Notes: generated by a model from the letters alone, not told the origin. A stretch of 64,000 bases of DNA from G038396625 sp038396625 (GCA_038396625.1 CP121688.1:3410001-3474000), one strand, 5' to 3'. Shown: positions 15,355 to 24,647, numbered from the stretch's first letter. Translations and numbers: made by a program.

Positions 15355-16101
15355 CTAAAGACTTGTCAAAATGATGGGATCATCCTTTGTGATTGCAACA
15401 GTATGCTCATAATGGGCAGACATTTTATTGTCTAAGGTAACAACAGTCCAATTGTCTAGAAGTGTCTTTACTTCATAAGTGCCCATATTTACCATAGGCT
15501 CTATGGCCAACACCATCCCTTCTGTCAACCTTGGTCCCTTTCCAGGCTTTCCAAAGTTAGGGATCTGTGGATCCTCATGCATATTTTGCCCAATTCCATG
15601 TCCTACAAAGTCTCGAACAACTGAAAACCCATTACGCTCTACGTGACTTTGCACAGCATGGGAAATATCAGATAATCGGTTGCCTTCTCTACAAAATTTA
15701 AATCCCTCATAGAAACTTTCCTTGGTTACTTCTATTAACTTCAATGCTTCTTCTGCAACTTCCCCTACTGGATGGGTTTGCGCAGCATCGCCGTAGTAAC
15801 CATTATAAACAGCTCCTATATCTATACTTATAATATCGCCATTTCTTAAAGTTTTTAATCCAGGTATTCCATGAACAACTTCTTCATTGATGGAAGCACA
15901 GATGCTTGCTGGAAATCCATGATACCCTTTAAATGCAGGTAACGCATGATGTTTTCGTATTTCTCTTTCCGCAATCTGATCTAGTTCCTGTGTCGTAACC
16001 CCAGGTTTAATTGCGTCACGTACTACTTCATGGGTGTACGCTACAATTTTCCCTGCTTCTCGCATATATTCAATTTCTTGATTTGATTTTAAAATAATCA
16101 T
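15355..16101 (-). CDS. map: Type I methionine aminopeptidase
   Basis: 248 residues, no N-terminal zinc-finger extension. The five metal ligands are visible in order: Asp in SIDIGA, Asp in YGDAAQTH, His in GHGIGQNMHEDP, Glu in AIEPMV and Glu in HYEHTVAI. It removes the initiator methionine from nascent proteins. It starts three bases after adk and is part of the spc-alpha region. Confidence 0.98.
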   Translation of the reverse strand: MIILKSNQEIEYMREAGKIVAYTHEVVRDAIKPGVTTQELDQIAEREIRKHHALPAFKGYHGFPASICASINEEVVHGIPGLKTLRNGDIISIDIGAVYNGYYGDAAQTHPVGEVAEEALKLIEVTKESFYEGFKFCREGNRLSDISHAVQSHVERNGFSVVRDFVGHGIGQNMHEDPQIPNFGKPGKGPRLTEGMVLAIEPMVNMGTYEVKTLLDNWTVVTLDNKMSAHYEHTVAITKDDPIILTSL

Positions 16102-16104
16102 TTT

Positions 16105-16749
16105 TTACGCTCCTAATGCAGCTACGATATCCTCAAAAACCTTATTGATTTCTTGTTCTCCATCTATTGTTACAAGAATATCTTTTCCCTTGTAGTAGTC
16201 AATCAATGGCTGAGTTTCGTTTAGGTACACTTCTATTCTTTTAGAAACAGTTGCTTCATTGTCATCTGCTCTTTGGTACAATGCACCACCGCATTTGTCA
16301 CATATATCTTGTTTTGCAGAAGGATTAAACTCAATATGGTAAGTGGCTCCACAGTCTTTACAAATTCTTCTACCAACAGCTCTTCCTACAAGCACATCCT
16401 TATCTACACTAACATTAATTACTTTATTTAGGGCTACATCCATTTTAGAAAGTACTTCATCTAAGGCTTGTGCTTGATTTACCGTTCTAGGGAATCCATC
16501 TAGTAAAAATCCCTCTTGACAATCTGATTCCTTTAATCTATCTTCAACAATAGCAACTACTAGTTCATCGGGAACCAATAGCCCTTGATCCATATATTCT
16601 TTTGCCTTTACACCTAGTGCTGTACCTTCTTTAATGTTTTTTCGAAAGATATCCCCAGTTGATATATGGGGTATATGATATCTGTCTACAATCCCTGCTG
16701 CTTGTGTTCCTTTGCCTGCTCCTGGAGGCCCTAATAAGATTAATCTCAT
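16105..16749 (-). CDS. adk: Adenylate kinase, zinc-lid form
   Basis: 214 residues starting at ATG 16749; the in-frame extension to 16803 lacks family similarity. P-loop GPPGAGKGTQA is at the N-terminus. The long lid has four cysteines (ICKDCG ... DICDKCGG), the zinc-binding lid of Gram-positive enzymes. It converts ATP and AMP to two ADP. It lies between secY and map. Confidence 0.98.
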   Translation of the reverse strand: MRLILLGPPGAGKGTQAAGIVDRYHIPHISTGDIFRKNIKEGTALGVKAKEYMDQGLLVPDELVVAIVEDRLKESDCQEGFLLDGFPRTVNQAQALDEVLSKMDVALNKVINVSVDKDVLVGRAVGRRICKDCGATYHIEFNPSAKQDICDKCGGALYQRADDNEATVSKRIEVYLNETQPLIDYYKGKDILVTIDGEQEINKVFEDIVAALGA

Positions 16750-16815
16750 CAATACCATCTCCCAGATTTTAATGAAGTATAAAGCATGGGGAGCTTTCCC
16801 CATGAATACTTCTAT

Positions 16816-18093
16816 TTATTTTAAGAAACCTTGATAATGTCTCATCATCATCTGTGCTTCTATTTGTTTCATTGTTTCTAATGCAACCCCTACTACAATT
16901 AATAATGATGTTCCTCCAAATTGAAGTTGAAGGCTCGTAAACTGTAGGATCAGTGTTGGCATTACTGCGATAATTGCAAGGAAAATAGCTCCTGCTAAAG
17001 TAATTCTTGTTAGAACTTTATTTAAATATTCTGAGGTTGGTTTTCCTGGTCTTATTCCTGGAATGAAACCGCCATTTTTCTTCATATTTTCTGCTACTTC
17101 CACAGGATTAAAGGTCACCGCTGTATAGAAGTAAGTGAAGAATATGATCAGCAAGATGTATATAGTAGAATATATCCAAATTCCAGGATTACCTGCTGGA
17201 GACAGGTATTTTTGTACAAAATTAGCAAAACCGCCACCTTGGAAGAAATAAGTTAATGTTAATGGAAATTGAAGTAATGAAATTGCAAAGATTACAGGAA
17301 TAACCCCTGCTTGATTTACTTTTAATGGAATATGGGTGCTATGTCCTCCATACATTTTTCTTCCTACCACTCTTTTTGCATACTGTACAGGAATTTTTCT
17401 CGTACCCTGTTGAATAGCTATAACTCCTGTTATGATGATTACTGCCAATATGGCAAATAGAATTAAAGAAATGATGGAAACTTCACCAATTTTTAACTTA
17501 TTGAAGGTTTGTGCAAATCCCACAGGAATTCTAGAAACGATACCTGCAAAAATAATTAAGGAAATACCATTTCCTATTCCTTTTTCAGTAATTTGTTCAC
17601 CTAACCACATCAAAAAAGCTGTACCTGCTGTTAAGGTAAGCACAACAACTGTTACTGACCAAAAATCCTTTGATATAAGCGCTTTATTAAATAATCCTAC
17701 GCTCACACCAACTGACTGAATTAAGGCAAGTACGACTGTTCCATATCTTGTATATTGTGCAATCTTTTTTCTTCCTTCTTCGCCTTCTCTTGCCAGCACT
17801 TCTAAACTAGGAATTGCAATCGTTAAAAGCTGCATGATAATGGATGAAGTAATGTAGGGTGATATACTTAGGGCAAATATTGTAAAGCTTCCAAATGCGC
17901 CTCCAGAAATAAGGTTGAAGAAACCAAACAATCCATTTTCTGCCTGATTAAATAATTGTGCTAAAACTTCTTTATTCATACCCGGAACCGGAATGGTTGA
18001 CCCTAATCTAAATACAATCATCATCAGCAATGTATATAACATTCTTTGTCTCAAGTCAGGAATTTTCCAAGCATTCTTTAGGGTAGACAGCAC
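16816..18093 (-). CDS. secY: Protein translocase subunit SecY
   Basis: 425 residues and ten membrane helices. Conserved segments include RLGSTIPVPGMN in the plug region, NGISLIIFAGI and the cytoplasmic KRVVGRKMYGG loop used for ribosome and SecA binding. It forms the SecYEG channel with SecE (44.2 kb in this window). It starts one base after rplO. Confidence 0.98.
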   Translation of the reverse strand: MLSTLKNAWKIPDLRQRMLYTLLMMIVFRLGSTIPVPGMNKEVLAQLFNQAENGLFGFFNLISGGAFGSFTIFALSISPYITSSIIMQLLTIAIPSLEVLAREGEEGRKKIAQYTRYGTVVLALIQSVGVSVGLFNKALISKDFWSVTVVVLTLTAGTAFLMWLGEQITEKGIGNGISLIIFAGIVSRIPVGFAQTFNKLKIGEVSIISLILFAILAVIIITGVIAIQQGTRKIPVQYAKRVVGRKMYGGHSTHIPLKVNQAGVIPVIFAISLLQFPLTLTYFFQGGGFANFVQKYLSPAGNPGIWIYSTIYILLIIFFTYFYTAVTFNPVEVAENMKKNGGFIPGIRPGKPTSEYLNKVLTRITLAGAIFLAIIAVMPTLILQFTSLQLQFGGTSLLIVVGVALETMKQIEAQMMMRHYQGFLK

Positions 18094-18094
18094 C

Positions 18095-18535
18095 TTAAAT
18101 CACCTCAGCCTTTCCTCCAGCAGCTTCAATTTTCTCTATAGCTGTCTGGCTGAATTTGTGGGCCTGCACAGTTATTTTCTTTTGTAATTCTCCATCGCCT
18201 AGAATCTTTACACCATATACAACTTTCTTAATGATGCCAGTTTCTAAAAGCAATTCTGGTGTTACAACTGTATTTTCATCAAATCTGTTTAATTCATCTA
18301 AGTTAACAATCGTCCATTCTTTCTTGAATGGGTTATTGAAACCTCTCTTTGGCAATCTACGATACAGAGGCATTTGACCACCTTCAAATCCTGGTCTTAC
18401 ACCGCCTCCACTACGAGCTTTTTGTCCTTTTTCGCCGCGGCCACCTGTTTTTCCTTGTCCAGTTGCCGTACCTCTTCCGCGTCTTTTTCTATCTTTTGTT
18501 GCCCCTTCGGCTGGTCTTAACTCATGTAGCTTCAT
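18095..18535 (-). CDS. rplO: 50S ribosomal protein L15
   Basis: 146 residues. It opens with MKLHELRPAEGATKDRKRRG and a Gly/Arg-rich N-terminal arm (TGQGKTGGRGEKGQKARSG) that penetrates 23S rRNA. It lies between rpmD and secY with a one-base gap to secY. Confidence 0.98.
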   Translation of the reverse strand: MKLHELRPAEGATKDRKRRGRGTATGQGKTGGRGEKGQKARSGGGVRPGFEGGQMPLYRRLPKRGFNNPFKKEWTIVNLDELNRFDENTVVTPELLLETGIIKKVVYGVKILGDGELQKKITVQAHKFSQTAIEKIEAAGGKAEVI

Positions 18536-18552
18536 GGTTACACCTCCTTAAC

Positions 18553-18735
18553 CTATATTTCTTGTACTTCTACCAAATGCTTTACTTTGTCGATCATTCC
18601 TCTAATTTGCATATTATCTGGTTGTTCTACAACTTGTCTAAGCTTTTTTAGTCCTAAAGCTTCTACAGTTTTTCTATGTTGTGGCTTGGAACCAATTGTA
18701 CTTTTCACTAATGTTATTTTTAACATATTAGCCAA
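18553..18735 (-). CDS. rpmD: 50S ribosomal protein L30 (TTG start)
   Basis: 60 residues. The start is TTG at 18735, because GGGGGG lies seven bases upstream of it. The ATG at 18726 would be 16 bases away. The resulting N-terminus aligns with the usual MAKLKITLVKS opening. Body motifs: IGSKPQHRKTVEALGLKK. It lies between rpsE and rplO. Confidence 0.95.
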   Translation of the reverse strand: MANMLKITLVKSTIGSKPQHRKTVEALGLKKLRQVVEQPDNMQIRGMIDKVKHLVEVQEI

Positions 18736-18747
18736 GGCTTTTCCCCC

Positions 18748-19254
18748 CTAACCTAATAGTTCCTCTACAGATTTACCTCTAAGTCTTGCAACCTCTTCTA
18801 CTGTCTTAAGCTGCTTTAGACCCACCATCGTAGCATTCACCATATTTCTTGTATTGTTTGTTCCTAATGCTTTTGCTCTTACATCTTTGATTCCTGCAAG
18901 CTCTAATACAGCACGTACAGGTCCACCTGCAATAACTCCTGTACCTTCTTTTGCTGGCATAATCAATACATTTCCAGCGCCATAACGTCCTTGAATTCTA
19001 TGTGGAATGGTAGTTCCTACTCTTGGCACATAGATAAGATTCTTTTTTGCATCTTCTATTCCTTTTCTGATCGCATCAGGAATTTCCTGTGCTTTACCTG
19101 TTCCAATTCCAACATGGCCGTTTTCATCTCCAACAACAACGGTAGTACTAAATCTAAAGGTTCTACCGCCCTTAACAACTTTCGTTACACGGCTTATATT
19201 AATAACTGTCTCTTTTAAATCCAGTTTGCTCGCATCAATAAGTTGACGTCGCAT
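18748..19254 (-). CDS. rpsE: 30S ribosomal protein S5
   Basis: 168 residues. The N-terminal double-stranded RNA-binding fold includes GGRTFRFSTTVVVGDENGHVGIG. The C-terminal domain has GTGVIAGGPVRAVLELAGI and the conserved ALGTNNTRNMVNATM. AAGGAGGG precedes the start. No spectinomycin-resistance type deletion is apparent. Confidence 0.98.
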   Translation of the reverse strand: MRRQLIDASKLDLKETVINISRVTKVVKGGRTFRFSTTVVVGDENGHVGIGTGKAQEIPDAIRKGIEDAKKNLIYVPRVGTTIPHRIQGRYGAGNVLIMPAKEGTGVIAGGPVRAVLELAGIKDVRAKALGTNNTRNMVNATMVGLKQLKTVEEVARLRGKSVEELLG

Positions 19255-19271
19255 TCATTTCCCTCCTTCTA

Positions 19272-19640
19272 CTAAAATTGTAGTCCAGCTTCTCTCGCGC
19301 CTTCTGCTAGCTCTTTTACTCTTCCATGATAAATATATCCGCCTCTATCAAAAACAACATTGTTAATTCCTTTTTCTAAAGCTTTTTTTGCAACAAGTTC
19401 TCCTACTAATTTAGCAGCTTCCTTATTACCAGTAGCCTTCATTTGTCCTTTGATTTCTTTGTCTAAAGTTGAAGCAGAAATCAGAGTGTGTCCATTTGCA
19501 TCATCTATAATTTGCGCATACATATTGCTTAAACTTCTATATATACTTAATCTAGGACGTTCAGGAGTTCCAACTACTTTTTTACGTACTCTAATGTGTC
19601 GGACTTTTCTCTTTTTGTTTTTGCTCTCCTTATTAATCAC
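19272..19640 (-). CDS. rplR: 50S ribosomal protein L18 (GTG start)
   Basis: 122 residues. The basic N-terminus leads to RHIRVRKKVVGTPERPRLSI. The C-terminal NNVVFDRGGYIYHGRVKEL is the 5S rRNA-binding hallmark. The start codon is GTG at 19640, preceded by AAAGGAG. It lies between rplF and rpsE. Confidence 0.98.
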   Translation of the reverse strand: MINKESKNKKRKVRHIRVRKKVVGTPERPRLSIYRSLSNMYAQIIDDANGHTLISASTLDKEIKGQMKATGNKEAAKLVGELVAKKALEKGINNVVFDRGGYIYHGRVKELAEGAREAGLQF

Positions 19641-19660
19641 TTTATTTCACTCCTTTCCTA

Positions 19661-20200
19661 CTATTTACCTGTTTTTCCTTCCTTACGGCGTATTACTTCG
19701 TTGTCATATCTTATTCCTTTACCTTTATATGGTTCAGGTTCTCTCCAAGATCTGATCTTTGCGGCATAATTTCCGACAATTTGCTTGTCAATTCCCTTTA
19801 CAATGATTTCATTTACATTAGGAACTTCTGTTGTAATGCCATCAGGATCTACCATTTCTACTGGATGTGAAAAGCCTAAAGACATAGTCAATTTGTTTCC
19901 TTGCTTAGCTGCACGATAACCAACGCCTGATACTACTAGTTTCTTTTCATATCCTTTTGTTACACCAACAATCATATTATTCACTAGTGTACGACTTAAT
20001 CCATGTAAAGATCTATGAATTTTATTATTCGTAGGTCTTTCTACGACTAATGTATTTTCTTCTATTTTAATTTGGATATCTTTGCTGATTTGTTCTTGTA
20101 ATTGTCCTTTAGGACCTTTTACTGTAACAAGATTTTTTTCGTCAACCTTAACTTCTACGCCCTCTGGAATCGTAATTGGCTGTTTACCTATCCTTGACAT
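19661..20200 (-). CDS. rplF: 50S ribosomal protein L6
   Basis: 179 residues with two L6 repeats. It opens MSRIGKQPITIPEGVEV and ends with the conserved EPYKGKGIRYDNEVIRRKEGK. It binds near the sarcin-ricin loop. It lies between rpsH and rplR. Confidence 0.98.
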   Translation of the reverse strand: MSRIGKQPITIPEGVEVKVDEKNLVTVKGPKGQLQEQISKDIQIKIEENTLVVERPTNNKIHRSLHGLSRTLVNNMIVGVTKGYEKKLVVSGVGYRAAKQGNKLTMSLGFSHPVEMVDPDGITTEVPNVNEIIVKGIDKQIVGNYAAKIRSWREPEPYKGKGIRYDNEVIRRKEGKTGK

Positions 20201-20231
20201 AGCTGCACCTCCTATACCTTAAGATTATCTA

Positions 20232-20630
20232 TTACCAAACGTAGCAGATAACTTCTCCTCCAGCTCCTAACTTTCTTGCTTCCTTATCGGTAACAATGCC
20301 ATTAGAAGTTGAAAGAATTGCTATCCCTAAACCACCTAATACCTTTGGTATTTCATCTCTTTTTACATATACTCTTAATCCTGGTTTAGATATCTTCTTA
20401 ATTCCGCTAATTACTTTTTCTTTGTTGCTTCCGTACTTCATTTGTATTCTGATAATTCCTTGCTTGCCATCATCAATCACATCATATCCTTTAATGAATC
20501 CTTCATTTAAAAGAATTTCCGCAATGGATTTTTTCATGTTTGAAGCAGGAATATCTACTGTTTCATGTCTCACTATATTTGCATTTCTTACACGTGTAAG
20601 CATATCTGCAATTGGATCTGTCATCGTCAT
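20232..20630 (-). CDS. rpsH: 30S ribosomal protein S8
   Basis: 132 residues. ATG at 20630 is chosen because AAGGAGG precedes it; the longer frame to 20693 runs back into rpsZ. It opens with TDPIADMLTRVRNAN and ends with EARKLGAGGEVICYVW, both typical. S8 binds helix 21 of 16S rRNA, and in enterobacteria it represses the spc operon. Confidence 0.98.
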   Translation of the reverse strand: MTMTDPIADMLTRVRNANIVRHETVDIPASNMKKSIAEILLNEGFIKGYDVIDDGKQGIIRIQMKYGSNKEKVISGIKKISKPGLRVYVKRDEIPKVLGGLGIAILSTSNGIVTDKEARKLGAGGEVICYVW

Positions 20631-20658
20631 GGTAAAAGTACCTCCTTCCCTATATTCC

Positions 20659-20844
20659 TTACCAGCTTGCTTTCCTAACTCCTGGAATCTCACCTTTGTA
20701 TGCTAATTCTCTAAAACAAATACGGCATATACCAAATTTTCTTAAATAAGCATGTGGTCTTCCGCAAATTCGGCATCTATTATATTCTCTCGTTGAAAAT
20801 TTTTGTTTTCTTTGTTGTTTAATAACAAGAGCTTTTCTAGCCAC
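20659..20844 (-). CDS. rpsZ: 30S ribosomal protein S14, type Z
   Basis: 61 residues with the zinc ribbon C24, C27, C40, C43, as in the short zinc-binding S14 of Gram-positive bacteria. The last codons include GIPGVRKASW, which is conserved. It lies between rplE and rpsH. Confidence 0.98.
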   Translation of the reverse strand: MARKALVIKQQRKQKFSTREYNRCRICGRPHAYLRKFGICRICFRELAYKGEIPGVRKASW

Positions 20845-20859
20845 TATTTTCCCTCCTTC

Positions 20860-21402
20860 TTATCTTGCGAATGGCATTCCTAGTAAACGTAGCAACTCAC
20901 GAGCTTCTTCGTCAGTTTTTGCAGTTGTCACAAAAATAATGTCCATTCCTCGGATTTTATCAACTTTATCATAATCTATTTCAGGGAATATCAATTGTTC
21001 TTTAATTCCTAATGCATAGTTACCTCTACCGTCAAAAGAATTAGGATTAAGTCCTTTAAAGTCTCTTACTCTTGGTAGTGCAACATTAAATAATCTATCT
21101 GCAAATTCAAACATTCTTTCGCCTCTAAGGGTTACTTTCGCTCCAACAGGCATTCCCTCACGAACTTTAAAGTTTGCAACAGATTTTTTTGCCCTCGTAA
21201 TGATAGGCTTCTGACCTGTAATGATCCCTAGTTCTTCTACAGCTGCTTCTAGAAGTTTTGTATTATCTTTCGCATCTCCTAGACCCATGTTCAGAACGAT
21301 TTTTTCTAGTTTTGGTATTTCCATTGTGCTTTTATAATTAAACTTTTCCATCAAAGTTTTCGCTACTTCTTTGCTGTACGTTTCTTTTAATCTAGCTGTC
21401 AC
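20860..21402 (-). CDS. rplE: 50S ribosomal protein L5 (GTG start)
   Basis: 180 residues. Hallmarks are KIVLNMGLGDAKDN, GQKPIITRAKKSVANFKVREG and DFKGLNPNSFDGRGNY. It binds 5S rRNA. The start is GTG at 21402 with AGGGAGG upstream. It lies between rplX and rpsZ. Confidence 0.98.
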   Translation of the reverse strand: MTARLKETYSKEVAKTLMEKFNYKSTMEIPKLEKIVLNMGLGDAKDNTKLLEAAVEELGIITGQKPIITRAKKSVANFKVREGMPVGAKVTLRGERMFEFADRLFNVALPRVRDFKGLNPNSFDGRGNYALGIKEQLIFPEIDYDKVDKIRGMDIIFVTTAKTDEEARELLRLLGMPFAR

Positions 21403-21430
21403 CGATTTAACCTCCCTTCAAGCTCCAGTA

Positions 21431-21739
21431 TTACTCGATAATTTCTCCGGTCTTCTTAGATATTCTTACTTTCTTTCCGTTTTCTATTTTATGGCCTACT
21501 CTTGTAGGAGCTTTCGCCTTTGCATCCCATAGCATCACATTTGAAACATGGATAGGTCCTTCTTGGTGTACGATGCCACCTTGCTGAACCTTTGCATTTG
21601 GTTTTTGGTGTTTTGTAAGCATATTCACACCTTCAACAATTACTCTATCTTTTTTAGGCATTGCTTGTAGCACTTTTCCTTTTTTGCCTTTATCTTTTCC
21701 TGATATCACTACAACGGTATCACCTTTTTTTACGTGCAT
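21431..21739 (-). CDS. rplX: 50S ribosomal protein L24
   Basis: 102 residues with an N-terminal KOW motif (KKGDTVVVISGKDKGKKGKV). The middle has VEGVNMLTKHQKP, typical of L24. It is an assembly-initiator protein of the large subunit. It lies between rplN and rplE. Confidence 0.98.
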   Translation of the reverse strand: MHVKKGDTVVVISGKDKGKKGKVLQAMPKKDRVIVEGVNMLTKHQKPNAKVQQGGIVHQEGPIHVSNVMLWDAKAKAPTRVGHKIENGKKVRISKKTGEIIE

Positions 21740-21757
21740 TATTTACACCTCCTCAAG

Positions 21758-22126
21758 CTATAGTACCTCTGGTGCAAGCGAAACGATCTTCATGAAATCT
21801 CTTTCCCTTAATTCTCTTGCAACCGGCCCGAAAATACGAGTTCCAACAGGATTCTTATCCTCTTTGATAACAACAGCTGCATTTTGATCAAATTTTATAT
21901 AACTTCCGTCAACACGTCTTACACCACGTTTACTTCTCACAACTACTGCTTTTACAACCTGACCCTTTTTAACAACACCTCCTGGCGTTGCATTTTTAAC
22001 TGCACAAACAATTACGTCTCCAATATTTGCATACTTTCTTTTAGAACCACCTAATACACGGATACAAAGTAATTCCTTCGCACCTGAATTATCCGCTACA
22101 GCTAGGCGCGTTTCCTGTTGTATCAT
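21758..22126 (-). CDS. rplN: 50S ribosomal protein L14
   Basis: 122 residues, the universal length. It opens MIQQETRLAVADNSGAKELLCI and contains RRVDGSYIKFDQNAAV and GTRIFGPVARELR. L14 also binds the silencing factor RsfS in many bacteria. It lies between rpsQ and rplX. Confidence 0.98.
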   Translation of the reverse strand: MIQQETRLAVADNSGAKELLCIRVLGGSKRKYANIGDVIVCAVKNATPGGVVKKGQVVKAVVVRSKRGVRRVDGSYIKFDQNAAVVIKEDKNPVGTRIFGPVARELRERDFMKIVSLAPEVL

Positions 22127-22152
22127 AGTAATACCTCCCTTCGGTTATGCCA

Positions 22153-22407
22153 TTACTTAGCTTTTTCTACAATTCTTACGAGTCTCCATCTTTTATCTTT
22201 GCTTAACGGTCTCGTTTCCATAATTCTTACTTTATCGCCAATTCTACACTCGTTGTTTTCATCATGAGCTTTGAATTTTTTTGTTCTCTTTACTGCTTTT
22301 CCGTACAGTGGATGACGTACAAAATCTTCTACGGCCACTACAATGGTTTTTTCCATTTTGTCACTCACTACACGCCCTACTCTAGACTTTCTTCTTCCTC
22401 TTTCCAC
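22153..22407 (-). CDS. rpsQ: 30S ribosomal protein S17 (GTG start)
   Basis: 84 residues. The S17 OB-fold motifs are VGRVVSDKMEKTIVVAVE and HPLYGKAVKRTKKFKAHDE, followed by ETRPLSKDKRWRLV. The start codon is GTG at 22407, nine bases after GGAGGG. It lies between rpmC and rplN. Confidence 0.98.
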   Translation of the reverse strand: MERGRRKSRVGRVVSDKMEKTIVVAVEDFVRHPLYGKAVKRTKKFKAHDENNECRIGDKVRIMETRPLSKDKRWRLVRIVEKAK

Positions 22408-22435
22408 GAGCGAAGCCCTCCTTCCATGTCCTTAT

Positions 22436-22639
22436 CTATGCATCTACTTGTTTTAATTCTTTTTCTCTAAGGATGGTTTTTGTACGTGCAATTTCTTTTC
22501 TTACACTTTTCACTTTCATTGGATTCTCAAGCTGACCTGTAGCTAATTGAAACCTTAAGTTGAAAAGTTCACCCTTCAGTTCCATTAATTTATTATTTAA
22601 TTCTTGTACGGTCATTTCATGAAGCTTATTAGCTTTCAT
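22436..22639 (-). CDS. rpmC: 50S ribosomal protein L29
   Basis: 67 residues from ATG 22639, whose GGTGG site lies within the end of rplP; the two genes overlap by 11 bases, so translation is coupled. The helical hairpin contains LKGELFNLRFQLATGQLENP, the L29 signature. It lies at the peptide tunnel exit of the ribosome. Confidence 0.97.
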   Translation of the reverse strand: MKANKLHEMTVQELNNKLMELKGELFNLRFQLATGQLENPMKVKSVRKEIARTKTILREKELKQVDA

Positions 22640-23072
22640 TAGCTTCACCACCCTTTTCTCCCATTTCTTCACGTGTTACAAACTTACACTTTATGGGTAA
22701 CTTATGCATTGCAAGTCGCATTGCTTCTCTTGCTTTTTCTTCTGGCACTCCTGCCAATTCGAACATTACTCTACCTGGTTTTACAACAGCTACCCAATAC
22801 TCTGGAGAACCTTTACCGGCACCCATACGCGTTTCAGCAGGTTTTTGTGTTACTGGCTTATGAGGGAATATTTTAATCCAAACTTTTCCCCCTCTTTTTA
22901 TAAATCTCGTCATAGCAATTCTGGCAGATTCGATCTGATTGGAGGTGATCCAAGCTGGCTCTAATGCCATCAAACCATATTCTCCGTAAGTTATTGTGTT
23001 GCCTCTTTGTGCTACACCTTTCATTCTGCCTCTATGCACTCTACGACGCTTTACTCTTTTAGGCATTAACAT
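22629..23072 (-). CDS. rplP: 50S ribosomal protein L16
   Basis: 147 residues. It opens MLMPKRVKRRRVHRG and includes GLMALEPAWITSNQIESARIA and the GAGKGSPEYWVAVVKPG block near the peptidyl transferase centre. The start is preceded by GGAAGGAGG. It overlaps rpmC at its 3' end. Confidence 0.98.
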   Translation of the reverse strand: MLMPKRVKRRRVHRGRMKGVAQRGNTITYGEYGLMALEPAWITSNQIESARIAMTRFIKRGGKVWIKIFPHKPVTQKPAETRMGAGKGSPEYWVAVVKPGRVMFELAGVPEEKAREAMRLAMHKLPIKCKFVTREEMGEKGGEANES

Positions 23073-23102
23073 CGTCTGTTTCCTCCTTCCCTTGCTCCAA
23101 GA

Positions 23103-23888
23103 CTACTTTTCTTCAGACGCTCGATTATTTTTATATCCTCTGTTGTCTCTTCTGTTGTCTCTTCTATCGTTGTTGCTTTTATTTACTCTTTTCGCTTTGC
23201 TTTCCATTTCTTGAGCTCTGCTAGCTCTTCTCATTTCCTTCACAGCTTCGCTTGTTTCAGGAAGAATTTCTCCTTTATTAATCCAAACTTTAATACCTAT
23301 TTTCCCGTAAGTCGTATCCGCTTCTGCGAAACCATAATCAATATCAGCTCTTAATGTGTGAAGTGGCACGTTTCCTTCGCTATATTTTTCGTTTCTAGCC
23401 ATTTCTGCTCCGCCAAGTCTTCCAGATGCCAATACTTTGATTCCTTCTACTCCCGCCTTCATAGATCTTTGAATTCCTTGTTTCATCGCTCTTCTGAAGG
23501 ATACTCTTCGTTCTAATGAGAAAGCAATGTTTTCAGCTACTAATTGTGCTTCTGTTTCAGCTCTTTTAATTTCATTCACATTTACGATAACGCTTTTTTT
23601 CGTTAATTTTTCAAGTTCAGCTCTTAATTCATCAACACCTGCGCCACCTTTACCGATAACCATGCCAGGCTTTGCTGTAAACACATTTACTTTTACTTTG
23701 TTATTTGCAGCTCGTTCTATTGTAATTCTGGCAATTCCAGAAGTAAAAAGCTTATTTTTTACATATTTACGAATCTTATTGTCTTCCACTAACAGATCTG
23801 CAAAATCAGCTTTATTTGCATACCATTTAGAGTCCCAATCTTTAATGACACCGACTCTTAATCCGTGTGGACTTACTTTTTGACCCAT
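23103..23888 (-). CDS. rpsC: 30S ribosomal protein S3, with a basic repetitive C-terminal tail
   Basis: 261 residues, somewhat longer than the usual 215-235. The KH domain has GMVIGKGGAGVDELRAEL. The C-terminal domain includes GVKVW-type GIKVWINKGEILP. After about residue 225 a low-complexity Asn/Arg/Asp tail (repeated NRRDN units) extends the protein. Such tails occur in other Clostridia. It helps form the mRNA entry site. Confidence 0.97.
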   Translation of the reverse strand: MGQKVSPHGLRVGVIKDWDSKWYANKADFADLLVEDNKIRKYVKNKLFTSGIARITIERAANNKVKVNVFTAKPGMVIGKGGAGVDELRAELEKLTKKSVIVNVNEIKRAETEAQLVAENIAFSLERRVSFRRAMKQGIQRSMKAGVEGIKVLASGRLGGAEMARNEKYSEGNVPLHTLRADIDYGFAEADTTYGKIGIKVWINKGEILPETSEAVKEMRRASRAQEMESKAKRVNKSNNDRRDNRRDNRGYKNNRASEEK

Positions 23889-23904
23889 TACTTAATCCCT
23901 CCTT

Positions 23905-24240
23905 TTATGCTCTTTCTTTTAATACAACCCCTACATGACTTGTTCTCTTTAAGATCTTTACGCCACGTCCCATTGAAGCAGCTCTCCATCTCTTCATTGT
24001 AGGTCCTTGGTTTGCATATACTTCTGCAATATATAATTGATCCGGATTCATTTCGTGATTGTTCTCAGCGTTTGCTTTTGCTGATTTAATTACTTTTGCA
24101 AGCACTGGTGCTCCAGCTCTAGGGGTGAAATCTAATGTCGCTAATGCTTCATTGACATTCATTCCTTTAATCATGTCAACAATCGGCTTTAATTTTCTTG
24201 GAGATATACGTACATATTTTGCAATCGCTCTAGCTTCCAA
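23905..24240 (-). CDS. rplV: 50S ribosomal protein L22
   Basis: 111 residues. It opens with EARAIAKYVRISPRKLKPI and ends with the tunnel-facing loop region PTMKRWRAASMGRGVKILKRTSH. No insertion or deletion typical of macrolide resistance is apparent in that loop. It lies between rpsS and rpsC. Confidence 0.98.
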   Translation of the reverse strand: MEARAIAKYVRISPRKLKPIVDMIKGMNVNEALATLDFTPRAGAPVLAKVIKSAKANAENNHEMNPDQLYIAEVYANQGPTMKRWRAASMGRGVKILKRTSHVGVVLKERA

Positions 24241-24266
24241 TTCAGAAACCTCCTTCCGTGTCTACC

Positions 24267-24554
24267 TTACTTCTTCTTCACTTTTGATGATTTTTCATTA
24301 TCTGCATGCCCTCTATAAGTTCTTGTAGGTGCAAATTCGCCTAACTTGTGTCCTACCATATCTTCCGTAACATATACAGGTACATGTTTTTTACCATCAT
24401 GTACAGCTATTGTATGTCCTATCATTTGTGGAAATATTGTGGATGCACGTGACCATGTTTTTAATACTTTCTTTTCATTTTTTTCGTTCATTTCTTCTAC
24501 TCTTTTTAAAAGTTTAGGCTCAATAAAAGGCCCCTTCTTTAATGATCTACTCAT
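24267..24554 (-). CDS. rpsS: 30S ribosomal protein S19
   Basis: 95 residues. It opens MSRSLKKGPFIEPKLLKRV and contains TWSRASTIFPQMIGHTIAVHDGKKHVPV and the conserved GEFAPTRTYRGH. A 93-base gap separates it from rplB, longer than most gaps in this operon. The gap can form a hairpin pairing GAGG with CCTC but has no T-run. Confidence 0.98.
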   Translation of the reverse strand: MSRSLKKGPFIEPKLLKRVEEMNEKNEKKVLKTWSRASTIFPQMIGHTIAVHDGKKHVPVYVTEDMVGHKLGEFAPTRTYRGHADNEKSSKVKKK

Positions 24555-24647
24555 ACCTCGTTTATCCTCCCTTCGGTAACTTCGTTTTCTACCTCTGAGG
24601 ACTATGAGGCCAAGGTCTTACCCATTTCCATGACCTCGTTTCCTCGC